Source: an uncultured Oscillospiraceae bacterium
Lineage (GTDB): Bacteria; Bacillota; Clostridia; Oscillospirales; Oscillospiraceae
Assembly (NCBI GenBank): GCA_910585155.1
Contig: CAJUEC010000004.1
Span: 38,439 to 102,438, forward strand
Direction of reading: 5' to 3'
Length of the DNA stretch: 64,000 nucleotides
In this document: piece after piece, positions 32,665-40,631 of the stretch
How positions within the stretch are numbered: position 1 is the stretch's first letter
How the letters are laid out: every line of letters begins with the position of its first letter
Position numbers and translations under genes: made by a program
The notes under the pieces: model-generated
The model's input: the letters and a program-made list of their open reading frames with translations, nothing else
What the model was told of the DNA's origin: nothing
Databases searched by the model: none

Positions 32665-33513
32665 CTACAGATGCTTATCCACCAGGGCGCTGGCCACCAG
32701 CCTGCGCCGCTCCCGGCAGTTCTCCATGTCCCGGCGGCACACCTCGTTGAACAGCACGTCCGTCAGGTAGAGCTGACCCATCCTGGCCGCCACCGAGCCC
32801 AGCTGGTAGGGCCCGTCCTGAGCGCCGCACTCCAGCACCACGTCCGCCCAGGCCGCCCCGGGGGACTTGGGAAAGCGGGTCATCAGAATGGTTCCCGCCC
32901 CCCTGCCCCGGGCCAGCTTCATCACGTCCACTAGGTCCCGGGTGGAGCCGGAATAGGAGAAATACAAAATCACGTCCCGGGGGGTGAGCATCGCCGCCCG
33001 GGTGACCTGAAAGTGGGAGTCGTCCACGGCGTAAAAGTTGGGCAGGGCGGTGGAAAACAGATGAGCCGCCTCCCTGGCCACCAGCATGGACCCGCCCAGC
33101 CCCATGCACAGCACCCGCTCCGCCCCCAGCAGCAGGTCCGCCGCGGCGGTGATGGCGGCGGGGTCGATCAGGGCCAGGGTCTGGGTGACCGCGTCCACGT
33201 CCGCCGCGCAGATCTTCCGGCACATCTCGCCCACATCGTCCCCCATCACAATTTCTCCGTACAGCTGGCTGACCTCGCGGCTCCCCGCTCCGGCCACCGC
33301 CAGCTTGAAGGCGCTGTAGCCCTTGTATCCCAGCCGCCGGCAGAAGCGGGACACGGTGGCCTCCGCCACCCCGGCCACGCCGGCCATCTCCGAGATGGAC
33401 ATATACTGGCAGTCCTGCTGCCGCTGAAGGATAAAGTCCGCGATCTTCCGTTCCGCTCCCGTCAGTTGGTAGTATTCCCGATTGATCCTGGTAAACACAT
33501 CTCCGTAAGGCAT
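32665..33513 (-). CDS. RpiR/MurR-family transcriptional regulator
   Basis: 282 residues. N-terminal helix-turn-helix (SISEMAGVAGVAEATVSRFCRRLGYKGYSAFK) and a C-terminal sugar-isomerase (SIS) domain (VLCMGLGGSMLVA, ILYFSYSGSTRDLVDVMKLA) that senses a sugar phosphate. Sitting directly upstream of nagBA on the same strand, it likely controls amino-sugar use, with GlcNAc-6-P or GlcN-6-P as possible ligand (inference). Its 5' region contains leader element B and a promoter. The ribosome site AAAGGAGGA is strong. Confidence 0.88.
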   Translation of the reverse strand: MPYGDVFTRINREYYQLTGAERKIADFILQRQQDCQYMSISEMAGVAGVAEATVSRFCRRLGYKGYSAFKLAVAGAGSREVSQLYGEIVMGDDVGEMCRKICAADVDAVTQTLALIDPAAITAAADLLLGAERVLCMGLGGSMLVAREAAHLFSTALPNFYAVDDSHFQVTRAAMLTPRDVILYFSYSGSTRDLVDVMKLARGRGAGTILMTRFPKSPGAAWADVVLECGAQDGPYQLGSVAARMGQLYLTDVLFNEVCRRDMENCRERRRLVASALVDKHL

Positions 33514-33541
33514 AGCTCCTCCTTTCCGCCCGGTCCCTGGG

Positions 33542-33684
33542 CTGCGCTCTGGGGCAAAGCCCTCTTTTTTCCCGTGGCTTCGCCGCAGTTTCCTGGAGTA
33601 AACACGGTGATTTTGGGGAAATCCCGCCTTGCCGGGGCGAAAATCTCCCGCAAACCTCCTCTGCCAATTGTGCCAGAGGTTCCC
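33542..33684 (-). ncRNA. Candidate structured leader RNA, copy B of four
   Basis: 143-nt element between the regulator promoter and its start codon. On the minus strand it begins GGGAACCTCTGG, aligned with the start of copy A. A local dyad CCTCTG-N10-CAGAGG covers 33658-33679, and alternative pairing CTCTGG/CCAGAG closes the whole element. Second stem TTCGCC/GGCGAA (33636-33641 with 33579-33584). Inner stem TTTCC/GGAAA. Apical segment CCGTGTTTACT at 33597-33607. The stem arms differ from copies A, C and D but still pair. Confidence 0.5.
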
Positions 33685-33692
33685 TATGCCTT

Positions 33693-33722
33693 ATCATACC
33701 CTGCCCCTCCCGCCGGCGTCAA
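33693..33722 (-). promoter_or_regulatory. Promoter of the RpiR-type gene and leader B
   Basis: Minus-strand TTGACG (33717-33722), 18-base spacer, TATGAT (33693-33698). Transcription should begin at about 33686, at the 5' end of leader B. The dyad GAAATAAAATTTC (33731-33743) abuts the -35 box. Confidence 0.65.
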
Positions 33723-33894
33723 GAGAAACAGAAATAAAATTTCATTTTTTGTATAAATTGCTCTATTGAATTCAAAAATTTGTCAGTATTACACTGCAAT
33801 ACCTGTATCTTTTTGTCATTTTTATGCAAAAATTGGCGAAATTTTATTCCGGTTTCACCGTTTCCCCCGAGCAGCGCAAGGCGGCCGCGCCTCC

Positions 33895-36468
33895 CTACTT
33901 CCCCCCGATCAGGCGGCGTATGTCCGCCTCCGCCTGCCGGAGCTCAAACTCCAGCTCCGCCGCGGACATCCGCACCGCCCCGTGGCCCAGAATAATCATC
34001 TGCTCCAGCCCGTCGGAGGTGGCCACCCGCACCCGGTGCTCCCGGCGTTCCTTCGCCAGGGCGTAGGTGGTCTTTTCGATATACATATCCGCCGTCTCCG
34101 CCTCGCGGGTGTACACCACGAACAGGTCCCCCAGCCGCTCCATACTGCCCGGGTTCCCCTTCACCTTGTAGGCGTCAAACACCACGATGACCTTGCACCG
34201 CTTCCACCCCTGGTAGTTGCGCAGGCGGTGGATCAGCCGCTCCCGGGCGCTGTCCAGGTCCTCCCGGCCCAGGGCCCGCAGCTCGTCCACCCCGTGGATG
34301 ATGTTGTAGCCGTCCACCAGCAGGTAATCGTCCCCATCCCGGGTCTTGAGGCCCTTCCAGGGCCTGGGCTTGGGCGGGGCGCTCTTCTGCGCCGGCCGGA
34401 AGGCGTGGGGCTTGACGGGGCCGTAGACCCGCTGGAAAATTTCCTCCAGCTCCTTGTCCAGCGCCGCCCGGGACTCGTAGCTCATGGCTCCGCCCCGGGG
34501 CGGGGCGGCCTCCTCCCGGGCGGGGCGCTCCGACCGCGGACGCCAGCCGCTGTCCAGGTGCATGTGCTCCCGCACCTGGTCCCAGGGTACGTTGAACCCC
34601 GCCCCGTGGGCGCAGAACACCGAGCCGGCGGGGTTGTCCACGTCCCGGTCCGGGTCGTAGCCAGACGCGGCGATAACCTCGTCCCCGTTGTGGCAGGGCC
34701 GGTAGCCCTCCACCTCGCAGGACAGCCGCCCCCGCCCCCCGGTGTAGGCCGCCACCTGGGTCCAGTAGTCCCCCACCTGGGACACGGGCACGCTGCCGGT
34801 GAGCACCGCCCACTCCCCCGCCCCCTCCGGGGACTGGAACTGCGCCCCCATCCGCTGTAAGTCGGTCATGGCCCGGCCCACGCTCCCCGTGGGCGCCTCC
34901 AGCCGGAAGGCGTACCAGGGCTCCAGCAGCACGCTCTCCGCGCCCATCAGCCCCTGGCGCACCGCCCGGTAGGTGGCCTGGCGGAAATCGCCCCCCTCGG
35001 TGTGCTTCAGGTGGGCCCGGCCGGTGAGCAGCGTGATCCTCATGTCGGTGATGGGGGCCCCGGTGAGCACCCCCCGGTGGGTCTTTTCCATCAGATGGGT
35101 GAGAATGAGCCGCTGCCAGTTCCGGTCCAGCACGTTTTCCGGGCAGGCGGTGTCCAGCACCAGCCCCGCCCCCCGCTCCAGGGGCTCCAGCAGCAGGTGG
35201 ACCTCCGCATAATGCCGCAGGGGCTCGAAGTGGCCCACCCCCTCCGCCGGGGCGGCGATGGTCTCCAGGTAGACGATGCGCCCCGGGCCGAAGGCCACCT
35301 CCGCCCCAAACCGCCGCTCCATCAGCCGGGAGAGCACCTCCAGCTGCACCTCCCCCATGAGCCGCAGCCGGATCTCCCCCAGCGCCTCGTTCCACTCCAC
35401 CTGGAGCTGGGGGTCCTCCTCCTCTAATATCCGCAGCTGGGCCAGCAGGGTGTGCACATCCCCCCCGGCGGGGGGCAGCACCTGGTAGGCCAGCACCGGC
35501 TCCAGCTGGGGCCCGGCCCAGTCCTCCTCCCCGCCCAGGCCCTGGCCCGCCCGGGTGCGGGTGAGGCCGGTGACAGCGCACACCGTCCCCGCGGGGACCT
35601 CGTCGGCGGGAGTGAACCTGGCCCCGGAGTAGAGCCGCAGCTGGGTGGCCTTCTCCTCCCAGTCCGGGCCCCTGACGGCGTCCCGCACCCGCAGCGTCCC
35701 CCCGGTGACCTTCAGCCAGGTGAGCCGCTCCCCCCTGTCGTCCCGGGAGATCTTGAACACCCGGGCGGCGAACTCCGACCGCCAGTCCGGCTCCAGGGCA
35801 AACCGGGCCAGCCCGTCCAGCAGCTCGTCCACCCCCTCCAGCCTCAGCGCCGCGCCAAACAGGCAGGGGAACAGCTTCCGCTCCACGATGAGGGCGGACA
35901 GGTCGGCGTCGTCCAGTTCCCCCGTCTCCAGATACCGCTCCATCAGGTCCTCATCGCACAAAGCGGCCTGCTCCAGCAGCTCCTCCCGGGGACCGAAAAG
36001 GTCGGCGCAGCCGTCGCTCAGCCGCGCCCGCAGCTGGGCCAGCAGCGCCGCCCGGTCCGTGTCCGGCTGGTCCATCTTGTTGACGAACAGGAAGGTGGGC
36101 ACCCGGTGGCGCTCCAGCAGCTTCCACAGCGTCCGGGTGTGGCCCTGCACCCCGTCCGACCCGCTGATCAGCAGCACGGCGCAGTCCATCACCTGCACCG
36201 CCCGCTCCGTCTCGGCGGAGAAGTCCACGTGGCCGGGGGTGTCCAGCAGGGTGAACCGGCAGTCCTTCCAGGTGAGCCGGGCCTGCTTGGAGAAGATGGT
36301 GATCCCCCGCTCCCGCTCCTGCTCCTCGGTGTCCAAAAAGGCGTCCCCGTGGTCCACCCGGCCCAGCCTGCGCACCGCGCCGGCGCGGTACAGCATGGCC
36401 TCAGACAGGGTGGTCTTGCCCGAGTCCACGTGGGCCAGCATCCCTACGCACAGCCTTTTCCCCGCCAT
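33895..36468 (-). CDS. TetM-like ribosome-protection GTPase fused to a Rae1/YacP-type NYN nuclease domain
   Basis: 857 residues. Residues 1 to about 650 follow the TetM/EF-G layout: P-loop AHVDSGKTT (12-20), RGITI (54-58), DTPGH (76-80), NKMD (130-133), then EF-G-like domains II-V. TetM has about 640 residues. After a charged linker, residues about 713-857 form an NYN domain like YacP/Rae1: LLVDGYNIIHG (D719), VVFDAYKV (D765), TADMYIEK (D794) and VATSDGLEQ (D819). Rae1 of Bacillus cuts mRNA in the ribosomal A site; TetM-type GTPases also act at the A site. The fusion suggests one protein that binds stalled ribosomes and cuts the message (inference). Tetracycline resistance is not implied. Confidence 0.85.
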   Translation of the reverse strand: MAGKRLCVGMLAHVDSGKTTLSEAMLYRAGAVRRLGRVDHGDAFLDTEEQERERGITIFSKQARLTWKDCRFTLLDTPGHVDFSAETERAVQVMDCAVLLISGSDGVQGHTRTLWKLLERHRVPTFLFVNKMDQPDTDRAALLAQLRARLSDGCADLFGPREELLEQAALCDEDLMERYLETGELDDADLSALIVERKLFPCLFGAALRLEGVDELLDGLARFALEPDWRSEFAARVFKISRDDRGERLTWLKVTGGTLRVRDAVRGPDWEEKATQLRLYSGARFTPADEVPAGTVCAVTGLTRTRAGQGLGGEEDWAGPQLEPVLAYQVLPPAGGDVHTLLAQLRILEEEDPQLQVEWNEALGEIRLRLMGEVQLEVLSRLMERRFGAEVAFGPGRIVYLETIAAPAEGVGHFEPLRHYAEVHLLLEPLERGAGLVLDTACPENVLDRNWQRLILTHLMEKTHRGVLTGAPITDMRITLLTGRAHLKHTEGGDFRQATYRAVRQGLMGAESVLLEPWYAFRLEAPTGSVGRAMTDLQRMGAQFQSPEGAGEWAVLTGSVPVSQVGDYWTQVAAYTGGRGRLSCEVEGYRPCHNGDEVIAASGYDPDRDVDNPAGSVFCAHGAGFNVPWDQVREHMHLDSGWRPRSERPAREEAAPPRGGAMSYESRAALDKELEEIFQRVYGPVKPHAFRPAQKSAPPKPRPWKGLKTRDGDDYLLVDGYNIIHGVDELRALGREDLDSARERLIHRLRNYQGWKRCKVIVVFDAYKVKGNPGSMERLGDLFVVYTREAETADMYIEKTTYALAKERREHRVRVATSDGLEQMIILGHGAVRMSAAELEFELRQAEADIRRLIGGK

Positions 36469-36508
36469 TTCCTCACCTCCGCGCTGTAATTTTTGTCATC
36501 ATAGCATA

Positions 36509-36544
36509 AAAAGGCCCCGGACACAAGAGTGTCCGGGGCCTTTT
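36509..36544 (-). terminator. Intrinsic terminator between surface protein and GTPase genes
   Basis: Stem AAAAGGCCCCGGACAC (36509-36524) with its complement (36529-36544) and a 4-base loop, giving a T-run on the minus strand. It isolates the riboswitch-controlled gene from the GTPase gene downstream. Confidence 0.85.
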
Positions 36545-36572
36545 GCGCTGTTTGGCCGCAGGCCGGGAGAGG

Positions 36573-37928
36573 TCAGTCCTCCTCGTTCCGGGCCTCCTCC
36601 AGCTTGGCGAAGAACTCGGTCAGGACCTCGTCGGCGTTGTCCAGAATATCATCCGGCTCCTTGTCCGCCAGGGCGGCCAGCTCGATCTCCTCAAGGTCCT
36701 GAAGGCGGGTGTAGCGCTCCAGGAACAGCTCGGCCTCCTCCACGATCACCAGATCGTCGGGCGCAAACTCGTTATTGCCGATTCCCACGGCGACGCCGTT
36801 GGCCTGGGCCCAGCCGATGGCCGCGGCATACTCGTGATTCCCGGCCACGTCGTCAAAGGTGGGCGCCGCCGCCTCGGGGCTGCCCTCCTGGACGTAGAGG
36901 TAATTCACAAACTCCGCGCGGGTCATCAGACCGGCCAGGGGCACGTCGGGATCGTCAATCTCAATGTCGTCGCCGCCGCCCAGAGGAACCTCAGGGTCCT
37001 CAATCTCAGTGCCGCCGCCGGGGCCCACGGGGCCCACGGGATCAGTGGGACCGGGGTTGGGATTCACGGGATCGGTGGGATCAGGGTCCACAGATTCGGT
37101 GGGCTCGGGATCCACAGTCCTGGTCTCCTTGTAGCCACAGTCACTACACTCACGGACGTGCTCATCGCTGCCCACAACAGGATACCAGTCTCCAAAGTTG
37201 TGCGCCTGCACATCGCTCGTCTTTTCACAACGGCTGCACTTCACAACATGACCTTCATCGCCCCTAGCGGTATACTCAGTGCCATTTTCAAAGTCGTGGC
37301 CCAAGGCCTCAGATACGATAGTCAAAGCAGCAGTAGTGATATCATTACCACAAATGGCACAAATCTGTACGTTCCTTCCCGGTTCTTCACAGGTGGCCGG
37401 CTCAGGTCTTACCGTTCCCATCCAAATACAAGCCGAACACTCCTCACGGGCAACATACCCCGGGCATCCCCGCCTATGTGTACTCGCGGTGCAGTTCTCA
37501 TTCTCGGTACAGGGATTTTCCGGCTTGACGCAGGTCCACTCCACCTTATAGCACTCGCTGGCGTGGGTATGCTCTAAGAGGCTGCACTCGGCAACCTTGT
37601 AGCACTCTTCCTCGTGCTGATGCGCTTCTTGGCCGCACTGATCACTACCACCGCAGCCCGTCCCACTATGCTTATGCTCCGTTTTGCCACAGATAAGCTC
37701 GGGTGCGCCCATAGCACATTTTCCATCGCCATGGGTATGCACCTTCTGTGTACAGATGGACCTTTGTTTGGCTTCGCAGTCCCAACCGATCTGGTAATGG
37801 GTATGATCCCCAGCGGCAGCTCCAGCACTATTTTCATCCGCCGCGAACGCCGCCCCCGGCAGCAGGGTCAGGCACATCACCAGGGACAGGGCCACCGCCG
37901 TGGCCCGCTTGAAAAACTTCCTTGCCAT
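36573..37928 (-). CDS. Secreted His/Cys-rich repeat protein with SLH-like C-terminus
   Basis: 451 residues. Signal peptide about 1-29 (ATAVALSLVMCLTLLPGAAFA). Residues about 40-140 carry five HxHx(3-6)C repeats (HTHYQIGWDC, HTHGDGKC, HKHSGTGC, HQHEEEC, HTHASEC), then CxxC pairs, an acidic Pro/Asp repeat linker (about 265-300) and a SLH-like domain (MTRAEFVNYLYV, FDDVAGNHEYAAAIGWAQANG). The cysteines could bind metal or form disulfides. The 5' two thirds are lower in GC with less biased codons than neighbours, hinting at transfer. Two c-di-GMP-type aptamers lie in its leader, so expression likely follows the motile/sessile switch. Confidence 0.7.
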   Translation of the reverse strand: MARKFFKRATAVALSLVMCLTLLPGAAFAADENSAGAAAGDHTHYQIGWDCEAKQRSICTQKVHTHGDGKCAMGAPELICGKTEHKHSGTGCGGSDQCGQEAHQHEEECYKVAECSLLEHTHASECYKVEWTCVKPENPCTENENCTASTHRRGCPGYVAREECSACIWMGTVRPEPATCEEPGRNVQICAICGNDITTAALTIVSEALGHDFENGTEYTARGDEGHVVKCSRCEKTSDVQAHNFGDWYPVVGSDEHVRECSDCGYKETRTVDPEPTESVDPDPTDPVNPNPGPTDPVGPVGPGGGTEIEDPEVPLGGGDDIEIDDPDVPLAGLMTRAEFVNYLYVQEGSPEAAAPTFDDVAGNHEYAAAIGWAQANGVAVGIGNNEFAPDDLVIVEEAELFLERYTRLQDLEEIELAALADKEPDDILDNADEVLTEFFAKLEEARNEED

Positions 37929-37970
37929 TATTTCATTCTCCTTTTTCAATTTTCAAGGTAATGAAATCCT

Positions 37971-38074
37971 GGCGGACGGGCTGGTATCGCCGCCGCAAAG
38001 CGCCCTTCGCCGGGCGCGGCGGCATTAACCCCCATGTCTTTGCGTCCCACCCTTTCAGATGGTTTGCCTTTTAC
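37971..38074 (-). promoter_or_regulatory. Cyclic di-GMP-I (GEMM)-like riboswitch, second aptamer
   Basis: Minus strand: AAAAGGCAAACC, a stem capped by GAAA, then GUGGGACGCAAAG as in the P2 region of class I c-di-GMP aptamers, followed by a long P3-like helix GCCGCCGC...GCGGCGGC and a closing GAUACCAGCC segment. It ends about 43 bases before the start codon, so it could control ribosome access. The 3' half is less typical than in the first aptamer. Confidence 0.65.
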
Positions 38075-38161
38075 AGAAAATCGCTGGAACAAACTGGCCC
38101 AATGATCTCGCCGCATCCCTTCTTTCCTGTAGTAAGGGTCATTCTTTTCTTGTTGCAAACA

Positions 38162-38190
38162 AGAAAAGAGTTGCGCCTAGGCGCAACTCT
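38162..38190 (-). terminator. Riboswitch expression platform terminator
   Basis: A perfect 24-base palindrome (38167-38190, arms AGAGTTGCGCCT) is followed on the minus strand by TTTTC. It sits between the two aptamers, as expected for transcription control by the first one. Confidence 0.75.
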
Positions 38191-38226
38191 AAAAGGAAAC
38201 CAACTGTAAGATAGTCCGCAGACCGT

Positions 38227-38306
38227 CCGCAACTGGCTGCCACCCCACAGGGGAAGGCCCTTTAGTTTTGCGCCGCCGGCTTTCACCGGGTTTGCCCTTG
38301 TTGTGT
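38227..38306 (-). promoter_or_regulatory. Cyclic di-GMP-I (GEMM)-like riboswitch, first aptamer
   Basis: Minus strand: AAGGGCAAACC, a stem with the GUGAAAGC tetraloop, GCGGCGCAAAACUAAAGGGCCU, a second hairpin, then GGCAGCCAGUUGCGG. This order is that of clostridial class I c-di-GMP aptamers. It starts within about five bases of the expected transcript start. A terminator follows 36 bases downstream. Confidence 0.72.
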
Positions 38307-38308
38307 CT

Positions 38309-38338
38309 ACTATAGCAGAATACCCCGCCGGTTGTCAA
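38309..38338 (-). promoter_or_regulatory. Promoter of the riboswitch-controlled surface protein gene
   Basis: Minus-strand TTGACA (38333-38338), 18-base spacer, TATAGT (38309-38314). The leader to the start codon is about 375 bases and is filled by two aptamers and a terminator. Confidence 0.7.
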
Positions 38339-38383
38339 GGGAATTTTTACAATTTCTTAACATTTCATGCTTTTCATGCTTTT

Positions 38384-40456
38384 TTAGTTGAACAGCTCCC
38401 CGTTCTCCTCAAACAGCTCCCGCACCCGCTCCCGCAGCAGCCGGTGGGCGGGCCGCTTCAATTCCGGGTCGGCGGCCACCAGCTCCTCCGCCGCCGCCCG
38501 GGCCTCCTTCAAAAGCTCCATATCCGCGGCGAAATCCGCCACCTTCAGCTGGGGCAGGCCGTGCTGGCGCTTGCCGAAGAAGTCGCCCGGCCCCCGCAGG
38601 CGCAGGTCCTCCTCCGCGATCCGAAAGCCGTCGTTGGTGGCGCACAGGGCCCGCAGCCGCTCCCGGGCGGCCTCGCTGCGGCTGGCGGTCATGAGCACGC
38701 AGAAGCTCTCGTGCCTCCCCCGGCCCACCCGGCCCCGGAGCTGGTGGAGCTGGCTGAGCCCGAACCGCTCCGCGTTCTCCACGATCATCAGCGAGGCGTT
38801 GGGCACGTCCACCCCCACCTCCACCACGGTGGTGGACACCAGCACGTCCAGCTCCCCCCGGTGGAAGGCGGCCATCACGTCCTCCTTCTCCTTTGCCCTC
38901 AGCCTGCCGTGGACAAAGCCCACCCGCAGGTCGGGGAACACCCGCTCCCGGAGCTCCCCGGCGTAGGCGGTGACGGCCTTCAGGTCCATCCCCGGGCCGT
39001 CCTCCCAGCCGCCGTTCTCCTCCACCGCGGGGCAGACGATATACACCTGCCGCCCCTCCTCCACCTGCTTGCGGACAAAGCCGTACATCCGCGCCCGCTT
39101 GGCCTCCCCCACCAGAAAGGTGGACACCGGGGTGCGCCCGGGGGGCAGCTCGTCCATGACGGACACGTCCAGGTCGCCGTAGATGATGAGGGCCAGGGTC
39201 CGGGGGATGGGGGTGGCGGACATAACCAGGATGTGGGGCGGAACCGCTCCCCCCTTCTCCGCCAGGGCGGAGCGCTGGGCCACGCCGAAGCGGTGCTGCT
39301 CGTCGGCGATGACCAGCCCCAGATCCCGGTACTCCACCCCCTGGGAGAACAGGGCGTGGGTGCCCACCAGAAGGTCGATCTCCCCCGCCCCCAGGGCGGA
39401 CAGCAGCGCCTTTTTCTCCTTCCCCTTCACCGAGCCGGTGAGCAAGGCCACCCGCACCCCGGCGGGGGCCAGCAGGGCCTCCATGGTCCGGGCGTGCTGC
39501 TCCGCCAGCAGCTCGGTGGGGGCCATCAGGGCGCACTGCACCCCGTTCCTCGCCGCCGTCCAGGCCCCGAAGGCAGCCACCGCCGTCTTGCCCGAGCCCA
39601 CGTCCCCCTGGACCAGCCGGTTCATGGCCCTGCCGGAGCGGAAGTCGGCGGCCATGTCCTCCATGGCCCGCCGCTGGGCCCCGGTGGGGGCAAAGGGCAG
39701 CAGGGCGGCGAACTCCCCCGGCTCCCCCGCCAGCACCCGGCCCGCCCCCTGGCCCCGCCGGTCCTTCAGCTGGGCCAGGCCGCAGGTGAGGACAAACAGC
39801 TCCTCAAACACCAGCCTCCGCCGGGCGACGGCCAGGGCCTCGAAGTCGGCGGGGTAGTGGATGCTTTTCCCGGCAAACTGGACCTGGCACAGCCGGTGGG
39901 CCAGCCGCACCGGCTCCGGCAGGGCCTCGGGCAGGCCGCCCAGGCACTCGTCCACCGCCCGGCGGGTGAGCCCCGCCAGCAGGTTGTTGGAGATGCCCGC
40001 CGTCAGCGGGTACACCGGCATGATCAGCCCCGTGTGCCGCCCCTCCCCCTCCCGCTCGAAGGCGGGGTTGGTCATGGCGCACAGGTTCCCCTGCCGCTCC
40101 ACCGTGCCGTAGAACACATAGCTCTCCCCCCGGCGGAGCACCTCCCGAATATAGTCCTGGTTGAAAAAGGTGATGTGCACCGTGCCGGTGCCGTCCACCG
40201 CCTTCACCTTCACCAGGGACAGCCCCCGGCGGACATAGCTCACCCGGGGCGTCTCCGCCACCATCACGGACACGCAGCAGGGCCGGTCCTGGGGGGCGTC
40301 CCCCAGGGCGCAGCACTCCCGCCGGTCCTCATACCGCTGGGGCAGGTGGCCCAGGGTGTCCCCCAGGGTGCGCAGGCCCAGCTTTTCCAGTTTTTTGGCC
40401 CGCTGAGGGCCCACCCCCGGCAGGTCCGTCAGGGGGGTATCCCGCGTCAGCGCCAT
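38384..40456 (-). CDS. recG: ATP-dependent DNA helicase RecG
   Basis: 690 residues; remodels stalled replication forks and recombination junctions. It shows the wedge domain start (LTDLPGVGPQRAKKLEKLGL), Walker A GDVGSGKTAVA, DEQHRFGVAQR (DExH), MSATPIPRTLAL and the C-terminal motif VI QLRGRVGRGRHES. The open frame extends upstream, but the conserved N-terminus begins at the ATG at 40456, preceded by GGAGGAGG. Divergent from the asparaginase gene. Confidence 0.95.
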   Translation of the reverse strand: MALTRDTPLTDLPGVGPQRAKKLEKLGLRTLGDTLGHLPQRYEDRRECCALGDAPQDRPCCVSVMVAETPRVSYVRRGLSLVKVKAVDGTGTVHITFFNQDYIREVLRRGESYVFYGTVERQGNLCAMTNPAFEREGEGRHTGLIMPVYPLTAGISNNLLAGLTRRAVDECLGGLPEALPEPVRLAHRLCQVQFAGKSIHYPADFEALAVARRRLVFEELFVLTCGLAQLKDRRGQGAGRVLAGEPGEFAALLPFAPTGAQRRAMEDMAADFRSGRAMNRLVQGDVGSGKTAVAAFGAWTAARNGVQCALMAPTELLAEQHARTMEALLAPAGVRVALLTGSVKGKEKKALLSALGAGEIDLLVGTHALFSQGVEYRDLGLVIADEQHRFGVAQRSALAEKGGAVPPHILVMSATPIPRTLALIIYGDLDVSVMDELPPGRTPVSTFLVGEAKRARMYGFVRKQVEEGRQVYIVCPAVEENGGWEDGPGMDLKAVTAYAGELRERVFPDLRVGFVHGRLRAKEKEDVMAAFHRGELDVLVSTTVVEVGVDVPNASLMIVENAERFGLSQLHQLRGRVGRGRHESFCVLMTASRSEAARERLRALCATNDGFRIAEEDLRLRGPGDFFGKRQHGLPQLKVADFAADMELLKEARAAAEELVAADPELKRPAHRLLRERVRELFEENGELFN

Positions 40457-40631
40457 GGCTCCGCCTCCTCCCCGCCGCGGCCTCAGGCCTGCGGCCAATT
40501 TCAAGCCATTATGATTATGCCCCCGCCGCCGGAAAAAGCGGCCCAGAGGGGGATAGCTTTTTCCTCCCGCCTGTGCTATCATAGCGGCAGCCCCGGCGCC
40601 CACGCCGCGGCGGAGAGGACGGCAACAAGCT

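Noticed and set aside
33895..36468. Tetracycline resistance gene tet(M)
   Set aside because: The GTPase part is only TetM-like and it is fused to a nuclease domain absent from Tet(M); resistance cannot be claimed.
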